Positions 8,991 through 17,916 of a DNA stretch of 64,000 nt are shown piece by piece. The position numbers and the translations under genes are program-made. Location of the stretch: contig JAPWJZ010000008.1 of the NCBI GenBank assembly GCA_028283745.1, positions 248,001-312,000 of the forward strand. Direction: 5' to 3'. The DNA comes from Micavibrio sp. (GTDB lineage Bacteria; Pseudomonadota; Alphaproteobacteria; Micavibrionales; UBA2020). The number at the start of each line of letters is the position of its first letter. Positions within the stretch are counted from its first letter, which is position 1. The notes under the pieces are model-generated. The model was not told the DNA's origin. It made no database searches and saw only the letters and a program-made list of their open reading frames with translations.

Positions 8991-11665
8991 GCTTTTGCTT
9001 TCTTACTTTTTGTGGGCTTTGTGCCGCCGGTTTTTTTGGCGGCCAGCCATTCGACGGCCTGCGCCAGGGTGACGCTTTCCATGTCGGTGTTCTTCGGAAT
9101 CGGCGCGTTGAGCGTGCCGTATTTAATGTAGGGACCGTAGCGGCCTTTGCTGATGGTGACGGGTTTGCCGTCTTCAGGGTGGCCGCCCAGCTCCTTGACG
9201 ACGCCGAAACCGCCGCGGCCCTTGGAGGGCTGGGCGAGCAGGTCAACGGCGCGGTTGAGCCCGATGGTCAATACGCCGTCGGGATCATCGTTGGGGATGG
9301 ATTTATACTTGAACTTTTCGCTGTCTTTCTCTTTGTGGCGCAGGAAGGGCCCGAAGGGGCCGATGCCGGCGGTAATCATTTCACCGGTGTCCGGGTGGGG
9401 TCCGATATCACGCGGCAGGGTCAAAAGCGCCAGCGCTTTTTCAAGGTCAACGGTATCGACCGGCATGTTTTTCGGCACGGGCGAGCGTTTGGGCTTGGGC
9501 GCGGTGGCTTTCTTTTTCTTGGTGGCTTTCTTTTTCTTGCCGTCCTTGGTGGTGGTGACGGTTTCAGCAGGTTCCGGCGCTTCTTCCTTCGGTACTTCCG
9601 CGGTCGCGCCTGGCCCCAACTGAATGTAGTGGCCATAGGGCCCGTGACGCAGGGTGATGGGCAGGCCCGTTTTGGGGTCGTCGCCCAGCAGCTTGGGCGC
9701 AAAACCTTCAGGCGCGCCGTCGCCGTCGCCATCGCCGCCGGCGGAAAGCACGGGTCGGGTATAACGGCAGTCAGGATAGCGGGAACAGCCGACAAAGGCG
9801 CCGAACTTGCCCAGCTTCAGCGACAGGTTGCCCTGCTTGCACAGCGGGCAGACGCGGGCTTCAGCGCCGCCGCCGGGGAACAGCACGGCGGAAAGGTCTT
9901 CTTCAAGCGCGTTAATGACGTCGGTGATTTTAAGGTCGGTTGTCTTGCCGATGGCTTCGGAGAACGCGCCCCAGAAATCCGCCAGCACTTTTTTCCACGC
10001 GATGTCGCCGGCGGAAATGCCGTCCAGCTGTTCTTCAAGGTTTGCGGTAAAGCCGTATTCAACGTAGCGCTTGAAGAAGTTGATGAGGAAGGCGGTTACA
10101 ATGCGGCCGCGGCTTTCGGGAATGAAGCGGCGGTTATCCAGCTTCACGTAGTCGCGGTCCTGCAGCACCTGCATGATGGAGGCATAGGTGGAAGGGCGGC
10201 CGATGCCGAGTTCTTCGAGCTTTTTCACGAGGCTTGCCTCGGTAAAGCGGGGCGGGGGCTGGGTGAAGTGCTGGTTGGGGGTGACTTCCTCCAGCTTCAG
10301 CGCGTCGCCTTCCTTCAGCGGCGGCAGGCGGCGCTCTTCGTCCGATGCGTCGCGCTCGTCGTCTTCCATTTCCTCGCGATAAAGCTTCAGGAAGCCCTCG
10401 AAGGTGATGATGGAGCCGGTGGCGTGCAGCACGACCTTGCCGTCCGCATTCGCAATGTCAACGGCGACCTGGTCCAGCACTGCAGATTCCATCTGGCAGG
10501 CAACGGTGCGCTTCCAGATCAGCTCGTACAAGCGCGCTTCATCGTCATCAAGGTATTCGGCAACGGTTTCCGGCGTGCGGAAAATATCGGTCGGGCGAAT
10601 GGCCTCGTGCGCTTCCTGCGCGTTCTTGACTTTGGATTTGTAGGCGCGGGGCTGGTCCGGCAAAAAGCTTTCGCCGAACTTGTTTTTAATGTGCGTGCGG
10701 GCCTGCGCAATCGCCTCGCCCGACAGCGTCACGCCGTCGGTACGCATATAGGTGATCAGGCCGACGGTTTCGCCGTCCAGTTCCACGCCTTCATACAGCT
10801 TTTGCGCGGTGCGCATGGTCTTGGTGGCAGAAAAGCGCAGCTTGCGCGACGCTTCCTGCTGCAGGGTGGATGTAATGAACGGCGGGTAGGGGTGGCGGCG
10901 AACCTGCTTTTTCTCGATCGTCTTGACGGTATAGCTGCCGCCTTTGATGCGCTCCACCGCTTCGGTTGCGGTGGTGCCGTTGTTGATCGTCATCTTCTCG
11001 ATTTTTTTGCCATCAAGGAGCGCAAGGCGGCTGGTGAAGCTTTTGCCCTCGCGGGTTTGCAGCATTGCCTCGATCGACCAGTATTCTTCGGGCTTGAAGA
11101 TTTCAATTTCCGCTTCGCGCTCGCAAATCAGGCGAAGGGCCACGGACTGCACGCGGCCGGCCGAGCGCGAGCCCGGCAATTTGCGCCACAGCACCGGCGA
11201 CAGCGTAAAGCCGACAAGGTAGTCAAGCGCGCGGCGCGCAAGGTAGGCATCGACAAGGTTATAGTCGATATCGCGCGCGTGCTTGAAGGCGTCCTGCACG
11301 GCGGTCTTGGTGATTTCGTTGAAGGTCACGCGGCGGATGGTGACTTTATCCGCGATGTTTTTATCTTTCAGGTATTCCAGCACGTGCCATGAAATGGCCT
11401 CACCTTCCCTGTCCGGGTCAGTCGCGAGGAAGACGGTGTCGACTTTTTTGGCGCGGCTGAGAATTTCGCCAAGCGGTTTGTGTGACCGCTCGCCAATTTC
11501 CCACTGCATCGCAAAGTTGTTGGCGGGGTCGACCGAACCGTTTTTCGCCGGCAGGTCGCGCACGTGGCCAAAGCTGGCAACGACGGTATAATCCGGGCCG
11601 AGGTACTTGTTGATGGTCTTCGCCTTGGCGGGGGATTCAACGATAACGAGGTTATGTGCCGACAT
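8987..11665 (-). CDS. topA: DNA topoisomerase I
   Basis: A type IA topoisomerase, 892 aa, relaxing negative supercoils. The N-terminal Toprim domain starts VIVESPAKAKTINKYLG. The catalytic tyrosine is Y306 in GLITYMRTDG. After the core come a four-cysteine zinc finger (CPLC...C...C, about residues 610-635) and several C-terminal repeat modules of the GPYGHYIQLG / GPFGPFLRHK / GRYGPYIKYG type, separated by a Lys/Ala/Pro linker and ending in a Lys-rich tail. This is the usual alphaproteobacterial layout. It lies between dprA (58 bp upstream) and rnr (4 bp overlap). Confidence 0.97.
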   Translation of the reverse strand: MSAHNLVIVESPAKAKTINKYLGPDYTVVASFGHVRDLPAKNGSVDPANNFAMQWEIGERSHKPLGEILSRAKKVDTVFLATDPDREGEAISWHVLEYLKDKNIADKVTIRRVTFNEITKTAVQDAFKHARDIDYNLVDAYLARRALDYLVGFTLSPVLWRKLPGSRSAGRVQSVALRLICEREAEIEIFKPEEYWSIEAMLQTREGKSFTSRLALLDGKKIEKMTINNGTTATEAVERIKGGSYTVKTIEKKQVRRHPYPPFITSTLQQEASRKLRFSATKTMRTAQKLYEGVELDGETVGLITYMRTDGVTLSGEAIAQARTHIKNKFGESFLPDQPRAYKSKVKNAQEAHEAIRPTDIFRTPETVAEYLDDDEARLYELIWKRTVACQMESAVLDQVAVDIANADGKVVLHATGSIITFEGFLKLYREEMEDDERDASDEERRLPPLKEGDALKLEEVTPNQHFTQPPPRFTEASLVKKLEELGIGRPSTYASIMQVLQDRDYVKLDNRRFIPESRGRIVTAFLINFFKRYVEYGFTANLEEQLDGISAGDIAWKKVLADFWGAFSEAIGKTTDLKITDVINALEEDLSAVLFPGGGAEARVCPLCKQGNLSLKLGKFGAFVGCSRYPDCRYTRPVLSAGGDGDGDGAPEGFAPKLLGDDPKTGLPITLRHGPYGHYIQLGPGATAEVPKEEAPEPAETVTTTKDGKKKKATKKKKATAPKPKRSPVPKNMPVDTVDLEKALALLTLPRDIGPHPDTGEMITAGIGPFGPFLRHKEKDSEKFKYKSIPNDDPDGVLTIGLNRAVDLLAQPSKGRGGFGVVKELGGHPEDGKPVTISKGRYGPYIKYGTLNAPIPKNTDMESVTLAQAVEWLAAKKTGGTKPTKSKKAKA

Positions 11666-11723
11666 ATTTTAAAAATCCTGACCTGCTACACATTATATAT
11701 AATTATATGTGTTCGATTCTAAT

Positions 11724-12833
11724 CTAGATCAGGTTTACCTTATTTCCCGCCTGTCGTTCAATACGTCCCGCAAGCTCCATTTCCAGAATCACCATAAGAA
11801 CCTCCCCGACCGGTGCTTCGACCGCCCGGATCAGCTCGTCCATGTGGACGGGGGTGGGGCTCAAACATTCCATAATGCGAATGCGCAGCGCTTCGGAAGG
11901 TTCGGGCGGTGTTGCGGGCGGTGCGCCCTTCCAGCCCGCGCCGGGTGGCTCGGCAAGGGAGCGAAGCGTTAAACTGCGCAGCACTTGAATGATGTCATCC
12001 GCCGTTGTCGCCATGTGCGCGCCGTCGCGCAGCAGGCCATTGGTGCCTTCCGCCCGCGGATCAAGCGGGGAGCCGGGCACGGCGAAGACTTCGCGGTTTT
12101 GCTCAAGCGCCATGCGTGCCGTAATCAGCGAGCCGGATTTTGCCGCCGCCTCCACAATCAACACGCCAAGGCTGATGCCGGAAATAATCCGGTTGCGGCG
12201 CGGAAAGTGGCGGGCGAGGGGTTCGGTGTTGACGGGGCTTTCGGCCACGACGGCGCCGGCTTCCGCAATCTGCCGGTACAGCCTGTCGTTTTCCGGCGGG
12301 TAAATAACATCAATGCCGCCGGCGACGACCGCAACGGTGCCGCTGGCAAGGGTTGCGATATGCGCGGCGGTATCAATGCCGCGGGCAAGGCCCGATGCAA
12401 TCACGTATCCGGCAGCGCCGGTCTTGCGTGAAAAATCCTCGGCAATTTTGCGGCCGGTCAAACTTGCATTGCGCGCGCCGACAACGCCGAGCGAGGGCTT
12501 GTTGAGCAATTTTGTATTGCCCAGCACGGTAATGACGGGCGGCGCGTCTTCCACCTGCCGCAGCAGGGCGGGGTAGTCATCTTCCGTGCGGCAGATGATT
12601 TTTGCGCCCAGCTTATAGACGGTATCGATTTCCTTTTCGGCGGATGCGGCGGGAAAAACCTTCAGCCCTTCAAGCCTGCCGCCGCGTTTTGCAAGCTCCG
12701 GCAGCGCGGCCAGCGCTTTTTCAGCGGTGCCAAAGCGGTCCAGCAGGCGGTTAAAGGTAACGGGGCCGACGTTTTCGGTGCGGATGAGCCGCAGCCAGGC
12801 GATTTTTTCTTGGGGGTCGAGCGTTGCGGTCAT
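11724..12833 (-). CDS. dprA: DNA-processing protein DprA
   Basis: DprA loads RecA onto incoming single-stranded DNA during natural transformation. The 369-aa protein has an N-terminal helical (SAM-like) region, the Rossmann-like core with GVVGARNASLTG and SGLARGIDTAAH, and a C-terminal winged-helix segment (residues about 305-365). The start overlaps the stop of plsY by four bases. Together with comM at the left edge this suggests competence functions. No other competence genes are visible in the window. Confidence 0.95.
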   Translation of the reverse strand: MTATLDPQEKIAWLRLIRTENVGPVTFNRLLDRFGTAEKALAALPELAKRGGRLEGLKVFPAASAEKEIDTVYKLGAKIICRTEDDYPALLRQVEDAPPVITVLGNTKLLNKPSLGVVGARNASLTGRKIAEDFSRKTGAAGYVIASGLARGIDTAAHIATLASGTVAVVAGGIDVIYPPENDRLYRQIAEAGAVVAESPVNTEPLARHFPRRNRIISGISLGVLIVEAAAKSGSLITARMALEQNREVFAVPGSPLDPRAEGTNGLLRDGAHMATTADDIIQVLRSLTLRSLAEPPGAGWKGAPPATPPEPSEALRIRIMECLSPTPVHMDELIRAVEAPVGEVLMVILEMELAGRIERQAGNKVNLI

Positions 12834-13495
12834 GCAGCGGGCGGCGTATCGCCGGCGGGGGGCGCATCTTTCTTTTTATTGAAGTTGATTTTGCTTTCGG
12901 TGCCTTTGGCAAGACGCCGGATATTTTCGTGGTGGCGGATCCAGACCAGCAGCGCGATAAAGAAAATCACCACGGTCATTTGCATGTTCTTGGTAATCAG
13001 CATTGTCAGCAGCGGCGAAATGCCAAAGGCCGACAGGGCGGAGGCGGATGAATACTGGCTCAAGGCCGCCACAATCATCCAGACCGCGCACATGGCAAGG
13101 CCCAGCAGCGGCGAAAAACCAAAGCAAATGCCAAGCGCGGTCGCAACGCCCTTCCCGCCCTTGAACTTCAGCCAGACGGGGAAGAGGTGGCCAAGGAAGG
13201 CGCCCAGCGCCGCCAGCATGGCGTAATCAAGGTGCACCTGCCGCGCCACGATGACGGGAATAGCGCCCTTCAGCGCGTCCAGCACCAGCGTCACGGCGGC
13301 CAGCTTTTTACCGCCGACGCGCAGCACGTTGGTCGCGCCAATATTGCCGGAGCCTGATTTGCGAATATCACCAAGACCTGCAAGGCGGCTTAAAATCAAC
13401 CCATAGGGTACGCTGCCCGAAAGGTAGCCGCCCAGAAGCGCCAGCAGCACAAGCTGCAGGGGGTGACTGGTCAGGGTAAAAATAAGAACTGTCAT
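12830..13495 (-). CDS. plsY: Glycerol-3-phosphate acyltransferase PlsY
   Basis: An inner-membrane enzyme that acylates glycerol 3-phosphate with acyl-phosphate, the first step of phospholipid synthesis. Conserved PlsY motifs are visible: SGSVPYGL, GSGNIGATNVLR and KFKGGKGVAT, spread over about five membrane spans. The start at 13495 (MTVLIFTLT) gives 221 aa, near the usual 200-220. A longer frame up to 13522 would add nine basic residues. It is the first gene of a run of four, overlapping dprA by four bases. Confidence 0.95.
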   Translation of the reverse strand: MTVLIFTLTSHPLQLVLLALLGGYLSGSVPYGLILSRLAGLGDIRKSGSGNIGATNVLRVGGKKLAAVTLVLDALKGAIPVIVARQVHLDYAMLAALGAFLGHLFPVWLKFKGGKGVATALGICFGFSPLLGLAMCAVWMIVAALSQYSSASALSAFGISPLLTMLITKNMQMTVVIFFIALLVWIRHHENIRRLAKGTESKINFNKKKDAPPAGDTPPAA

Positions 13496-13590
13496 GGCTT
13501 GCCTTTTATGCCGCAATTTCAAGCAGGTATCGTTGCACGACTATGGCCTATTCCGGTAACTTCAGCAAGTGGGGGCTTGCGGCCGGCGGC

Positions 13591-13636
13591 AAAAAATAAA
13601 GGGCGGCCAAAGGGTTATACCCCCTGGCCGCCCTTT
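13591..13636 (-). terminator. Rho-independent terminator
   Basis: A perfect 12-bp stem (AAAGGGCGGCCA / TGGCCGCCCTTT) with a further AGGG/CCCC inner pairing is followed on the minus strand by TTTATTTTTT. It lies 22 bases after the stop of the minus-strand gene at 13659 and before plsY. Confidence 0.88.
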
Positions 13637-13658
13637 ACATTCCTTTTAGCCGGCGTGC

Positions 13659-14126
13659 TTACTGCGCGCCGTCGGTCGTGGTGGTGCTGTCGCCGGTGCC
13701 GGCCGCGTCGCCGGAACCACCGCGGCGACGGAAGCCGCCACCACCGCCGGCCGCTTTACGGGCTTTCATTTTTTCAATGAAGGCCTGTTTTTGCTCGGGG
13801 CTCATGTTTTTGACGCGTTCCTGCATTTTTTCACGCAAGGCGGCTTTTTGCTCCGGCGTCAGCGATTCCATTTTGGCTTTCATTTTGGCCTTCATGGCTT
13901 CTTTCTGCTCGGGCGTCATGTTTTGCAGCTTTTCCTTCAGGGCGGCGGCTTTGCCGCTGCCGGCACCATCGGCTACAGCAGCGCCGGTATCTGTATCGCC
14001 GGGGGCGGCGGTGATGCCGCCATCCGTCGCGGCATCCTGCGCATGGGCGGGCATGGAAATAAGGCAGAAGGCGGAAATAGCGGCAACCGCCATCAGCGGC
14101 TTCACGGTGGAAAAGAACTGTTTCAT
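13659..14126 (-). CDS. Periplasmic protein with TPEQK repeats (Spy/CpxP-like)
   Basis: A 155-aa exported protein. The start at 14126 gives a clean signal peptide cut after AHA (MPAHA-QD); an AAGG element lies about ten bases upstream. Three tandem helical repeats carry the motif (M/L)(T/S)PEQK-x-A(M/L/F) between about residues 70 and 125, followed by a Gly/Arg-rich patch and an Asp/Gly/Thr tail. The motif recalls the LTxxQ motif of Spy/CpxP chaperones and metal-sensing regulators, so a periplasmic chaperone or stress role is possible. That link rests on motif similarity only. Confidence 0.75.
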   Translation of the reverse strand: MKQFFSTVKPLMAVAAISAFCLISMPAHAQDAATDGGITAAPGDTDTGAAVADGAGSGKAAALKEKLQNMTPEQKEAMKAKMKAKMESLTPEQKAALREKMQERVKNMSPEQKQAFIEKMKARKAAGGGGGFRRRGGSGDAAGTGDSTTTTDGAQ

Positions 14127-14269
14127 GATTTTAAAACCTTTTAGGGGGTTAAGGGGTGCCATAGCTGCCTCCATGGCCCGCGCAGCGGTGGTGTACATAA
14201 GTAATGTCGTCAGGATTTATACCGACCTATCCTGCCAATTCCTGCGCGTCCTGTAAAATTTATATTTGA

Positions 14270-14338
14270 AACGGAAAAAGAAAAGGAGACGCAAGCATTT
14301 AACAGCTTCCGAAGAAGTGTTGAATTCTTGGCGTCTCC
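14270..14338 (-). terminator. Rho-independent terminator after asd
   Basis: A long hairpin reads on the minus strand as GGAGACGCCAAG ... CTTGCGTCTCC with an inner AACACTTC/GAAGCTGTT arm and a four-base apical loop, followed by TTTTCTTTTT. It lies 86 bases downstream of the asd stop, pointing the same way. Confidence 0.85.
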
Positions 14339-14423
14339 CGGTCATTCCAACGTGGGCAGCCTATCGGCTGTTCCCTGCCCCCTTAAAAAATCAAAAATGG
14401 GGTATAAGGGGGCGGCGTTTATA

Positions 14424-15440
14424 TCACATATATTTTTCGGTCAGCACTTCGGCAATCTGCACCGCGTTGGTGGCAGCGCCTTTGCGCAGGTTGTCGGCAA
14501 CGACCCAGAGGTTCAGGCCGTTTTTCACCGTATCGTCCTTGCGGATGCGGGAGACGAAAACGGAATCCTCGCCCGCGATTTCGGCGGGGGTGATGAAACC
14601 GGTTTCAGGGTCCTGCTTGTCGACGACGACGACGCCATCCGCTTTCGACAGCGCGCGGCGGGCTGCCGCGGCGGTGATGGGTTTTTTGAATTCAACGTTC
14701 ACGGCTTCGGAGTGACCGACGAAAACCGGCACGCGCACGCAGGTGGCGGAAACATCAATGCCGCTGCCCATGATTTTCTTGGTTTCGACGCACATCTTCC
14801 ATTCTTCCTTGGTATAGCCATCATCCATGAACACGTCGATTTGCGGAATGACGTTGAAGGAAATCTGCTTTGCAAAAACCTCGCGGCCGGGCGCGTCGCT
14901 GGAATACAGGCCCTTGGTCTGGTTAAACAGTTCATCCATCGCTTCCTTGCCCGCGCCGGACACGGACTGGTAGGTCGCAACCACAATGCGCTTGATGGTC
15001 GCAAGGTCATGCAGCGGCTTCAGCGCCACGACCATTTGAATGGTGGAACAGTTGGGGTTGGCGATGATGCCTTTTTTCTTGTAGCCCTTGATCGCTTCGG
15101 GGTTTACTTCCGGCACCACCAGCGGCACGTCTTTATCCATCCGGAACTGCGAAGTGTTGTCGATGACGACAGCGCCGGCCTTGGCGGCGGTGGGCGCAAA
15201 AACTTTCGAGATGGCGGAGCCGGGGGAGGACAGCACGATGTCCACGCCCTTGAAGTTGAACTTGGCAAGGTCCTGCACCTTTATGGTGTCGTCTTCGCCG
15301 AAGGAAATCTGCTTGCCGGCGGAACGTGCCGACGCAAGCGCAATCACTTCCGACACGGGGAAGTTGCGCTGGGAAAGAACATTGAGAATTTCACGGCCGA
15401 CGTTGCCCGTCGCGCCGACGACGGCGACTTTGTATGTCAT
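14424..15440 (-). CDS. asd: Aspartate-semialdehyde dehydrogenase
   Basis: This enzyme reduces L-aspartyl 4-phosphate to aspartate semialdehyde with NADPH, feeding lysine/diaminopimelate, methionine and threonine synthesis. At 338 aa it has the typical length. The N-terminal nucleotide-binding loop GATGNVGREIL is at residues 9-19. The active-site cysteine is C131 in NPNCSTIQM. A second conserved block is TYQSVSGAGKEAMDEL. It appears to be a single-gene unit with its own terminator. Confidence 0.97.
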   Translation of the reverse strand: MTYKVAVVGATGNVGREILNVLSQRNFPVSEVIALASARSAGKQISFGEDDTIKVQDLAKFNFKGVDIVLSSPGSAISKVFAPTAAKAGAVVIDNTSQFRMDKDVPLVVPEVNPEAIKGYKKKGIIANPNCSTIQMVVALKPLHDLATIKRIVVATYQSVSGAGKEAMDELFNQTKGLYSSDAPGREVFAKQISFNVIPQIDVFMDDGYTKEEWKMCVETKKIMGSGIDVSATCVRVPVFVGHSEAVNVEFKKPITAAAARRALSKADGVVVVDKQDPETGFITPAEIAGEDSVFVSRIRKDDTVKNGLNLWVVADNLRKGAATNAVQIAEVLTEKYM

Positions 15441-15561
15441 GATTTATCACACCTTTATTATTTCGTTCTGGATGGAAGCGCGGCTGGCCCCGGAAAAGGG
15501 TGCCGCTTGGCAGCTATAATACATAACTTTTCGGCTTTTGTGACTCTAATCCGGCAAAAAA

Positions 15562-16527
15562 TCAGGGTATTCCGGCCAGTTTTTGCGCTGTCTGCCGCGC
15601 CGCTTCCCCGCCGCCAAGGTGGCTCCAGAGGACGAAGGCGAGGGGGACGGCGCGCTTCGGCGCCACCTGTTTTCCAGAAGATTTAACCGGTGCTGCCGCT
15701 GTCGCCAACGTCAAATCCGGCTGAATTTGTGCCGCTAACCATGCAAAACCGTCCCGTAAGGCGGGTAAAATGGCCGCTTTTGTCCCATTGTCGCCGTAAA
15801 GGGCGTAAAGGCACAGGTATTTCAGGCTGTTTTCCTGCGCGGATGCGTTGCGGCCGCCTTTTTCCGGCAAAACGCCGTCACCTTTGCGCAGGCGCAGCCC
15901 TTCATCCAGCCATTTTGCCGCCATATCGTCCGACTGCAGGGTACGGTCGGCAAGGTTGGCGAAATGGAGGGCAAGGGCGGCTGAAAAAATCTGGCTGCTG
16001 GAAAGGTTATTCTTCATCCGGCTTTCCCAAATGGCCTGACCCTGCCGGTATTTGCCGTTCGCCACCGCCAGCTTTACCTTCGGCGCATAGGCTTCAAGGG
16101 CGCTGGCATCCTGCCCTGCATCATTCAGCAGCGTGACAGCCTGCCCGTAGGCACCCAGGAAATTCAAAACCTCCGTGAAGTTCGCAGTGCCAAAGGCGCC
16201 ATCCGCCGCCTGCCGGTCAAACGCCCATTTGAAGGCGTTAACACCGTCTTGCACCGCGAAATGTTTTTGCGCGGCAATGCCGTATTGAATGCTGTCAAGA
16301 CCGCGGGCCTGCGCTGCCAGTTGCATCGCTTCCGGTGTATTGGCGTTTTTGCCGGCGGCGCCGTCTTCCGCAATGCCGCCGTGGGGCAGGCCGTGTTGCG
16401 CGTAAGCCTGCAGCAGCGGGTCGGTCAGCCACATATCCGCCTCGCGCGATGCGGCATGGGCGATAAACGGCATAATAGACAGCAGCGCGAAAACGGCAAA
16501 AACGAAACAAGTTTTCATAGGATTCAC
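15562..16527 (-). CDS. Hypothetical exported helical protein, 321 aa
   Basis: I cannot assign a family. The N-terminus is a signal peptide (hydrophobic core then IAHA-AS), with starts possible at the ATGs at 16527 or 16518. The mature protein is helical throughout. The segments RQAADGAFGTANFTEVLNF and GDGVLPEKGGRNASAQ, each followed by a small-residue helix, recall the alpha/alpha-toroid folds of glycan- or terpene-acting enzymes. This is a weak resemblance with no catalytic residues identified. It sits between asd and the CoA-transferase gene and is probably periplasmic. Confidence 0.7.
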   Translation of the reverse strand: MNPMKTCFVFAVFALLSIMPFIAHAASREADMWLTDPLLQAYAQHGLPHGGIAEDGAAGKNANTPEAMQLAAQARGLDSIQYGIAAQKHFAVQDGVNAFKWAFDRQAADGAFGTANFTEVLNFLGAYGQAVTLLNDAGQDASALEAYAPKVKLAVANGKYRQGQAIWESRMKNNLSSSQIFSAALALHFANLADRTLQSDDMAAKWLDEGLRLRKGDGVLPEKGGRNASAQENSLKYLCLYALYGDNGTKAAILPALRDGFAWLAAQIQPDLTLATAAAPVKSSGKQVAPKRAVPLAFVLWSHLGGGEAARQTAQKLAGIP

Positions 16528-16671
16528 ATCCGGCGTTAGAAAGTTACTCCTCTATGGTAAGCCTTTATTTCCAGTATGCGGAGAAAAATTTATCCGCGTA
16601 TTTCTCCGTTCCTGTCTTGGGTCGGTGCGGGCAAAACGCTATATTAGCGGCATGCGCGGATTCGCTTTGTC

Positions 16672-17916
16672 ATGACAGCTGGCGTGGACAATAAAATCGA
16701 AAACAGGGGCCCTTTGAAGGGCGTTCGTGTTTTTGACATGACGCGCATTCTGGCAGGCCCCAGCGCCACGCAAATTCTGGGCGACCTTGGCGCCGACATT
16801 CTCAAAATCGAAAAACCCGGGCAGGGGGATGATACGCGCAAGTGGGGCCCGCCCTACGTGAAGAATGCCGAAGGGCGCGACACGCATGAAAGCGCCTATT
16901 ACCTTTCCGCCAACCGCAACAAACGCTCCGTCAGCCTTGATTTCACCAAGCCGGAAGGCCTGGCGCTGGCAAAGCAGTTGCTCGGCTCGTGCGACATCCT
17001 CATTGAAAATTACAAGGCGGGCAGCCTTGAAAAATACGGGCTCGGCTACGCGCAGCTGAAGGCGGAATTCCCGCGGCTTATTTACTGCTCCGTCACCGGC
17101 TTCGGCCACGACGGCCCGTACAAAGATCTTGCGGGGTATGACTTTCTCGTTCAGGGCATGGGCGGCATCATGAGCCTGACTGGGCCGGAAGACGGCATGC
17201 CCTATAAAATCGGCGTCGCCTATACCGATCTGCTGACCGGTTTATACGCGCTCAACGGCGTGCTTGCCGCGCTCTATCACCGCGAGAAGACCGGCGAAGG
17301 CCAGTTCATTGATATTGCGCTGCTGGATACGCAGGTGGCAACGCTGTCAAACGCCGGGCAATACTACCTTACCTCCGGCACCGTCACGCCGCGCATGGGC
17401 AACGCGCACCCCACGATCGTGCCGTATGAAGCCTTCATGGCGTCGGATGGTTATATCATCCTCGCCGTTGGCAACGACAAGCAGTTCCGCGATTTCTGCA
17501 TTTTTGCAGGGCGGCCCGGGCTGGCCGATGATGCGCGCTTCACCGAAAACAAAAACCGCGTGCGCAACCGCGATGTGCTGGTGCCCATGGTGCGCGAAAT
17601 TATTGCGCAGCAGCCCCGCGCGTACTGGATGTCAAACCTTGAAAAACGCGGCGTGCCGTGCGGCCCCGTCAACCGGCTCGATGAGGTTTTTGCAGACCCG
17701 CAGGTAAAAGCCCGCGGCATGGTCACGGAAATGCAGCACGCTGAAGCTGCAAACCCCGTGCAGCTTATTGCCAGCCCGCTGCGTTTTTCTGAAAGCCCCG
17801 TTTCCTACCGCCATGCGCCGCCGGTGCTGGGCGCGGATACGGATAGTGTTTTAACCCAAGACCTCAACCTGTCACCCGCCGATATCGCAACCCTTCGCAG
17901 CAAAGGAATCGTCTGA
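16672..17916 (+). CDS. CaiB/BaiF family (class III) CoA-transferase
   Basis: A 414-aa class III CoA-transferase. The family opening LKGVRVFDMTRILAGP and the following GDLGADILKIEKPG are clear. The catalytic aspartate is D186 in GVAYTDLLTG. These enzymes move CoA between carboxylic acids (formyl/oxalyl, carnitine, succinyl/malyl and others), and the substrate cannot be told from sequence. The stop overlaps the ATG of pyrB by one base (TGATG), so the two genes are co-translated, although no pathway link is known to me. The start is the ATG at 16672. Confidence 0.93.
   Translation: MTAGVDNKIENRGPLKGVRVFDMTRILAGPSATQILGDLGADILKIEKPGQGDDTRKWGPPYVKNAEGRDTHESAYYLSANRNKRSVSLDFTKPEGLALAKQLLGSCDILIENYKAGSLEKYGLGYAQLKAEFPRLIYCSVTGFGHDGPYKDLAGYDFLVQGMGGIMSLTGPEDGMPYKIGVAYTDLLTGLYALNGVLAALYHREKTGEGQFIDIALLDTQVATLSNAGQYYLTSGTVTPRMGNAHPTIVPYEAFMASDGYIILAVGNDKQFRDFCIFAGRPGLADDARFTENKNRVRNRDVLVPMVREIIAQQPRAYWMSNLEKRGVPCGPVNRLDEVFADPQVKARGMVTEMQHAEAANPVQLIASPLRFSESPVSYRHAPPVLGADTDSVLTQDLNLSPADIATLRSKGIV

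Noticed and set aside
9179..11392. A 737-codon open frame on the plus strand, antisense to topA.
   Set aside because: It is a codon-bias shadow: GC-rich third positions in topA keep the opposite strand open. topA itself has all catalytic motifs.
14378..14412. A GCCCCCTTA / TAAGGGGGC hairpin close to the asd stop.
   Set aside because: It has a 19-base loop and no T-run on either strand; the hairpin at 14270-14338 is a far better terminator.
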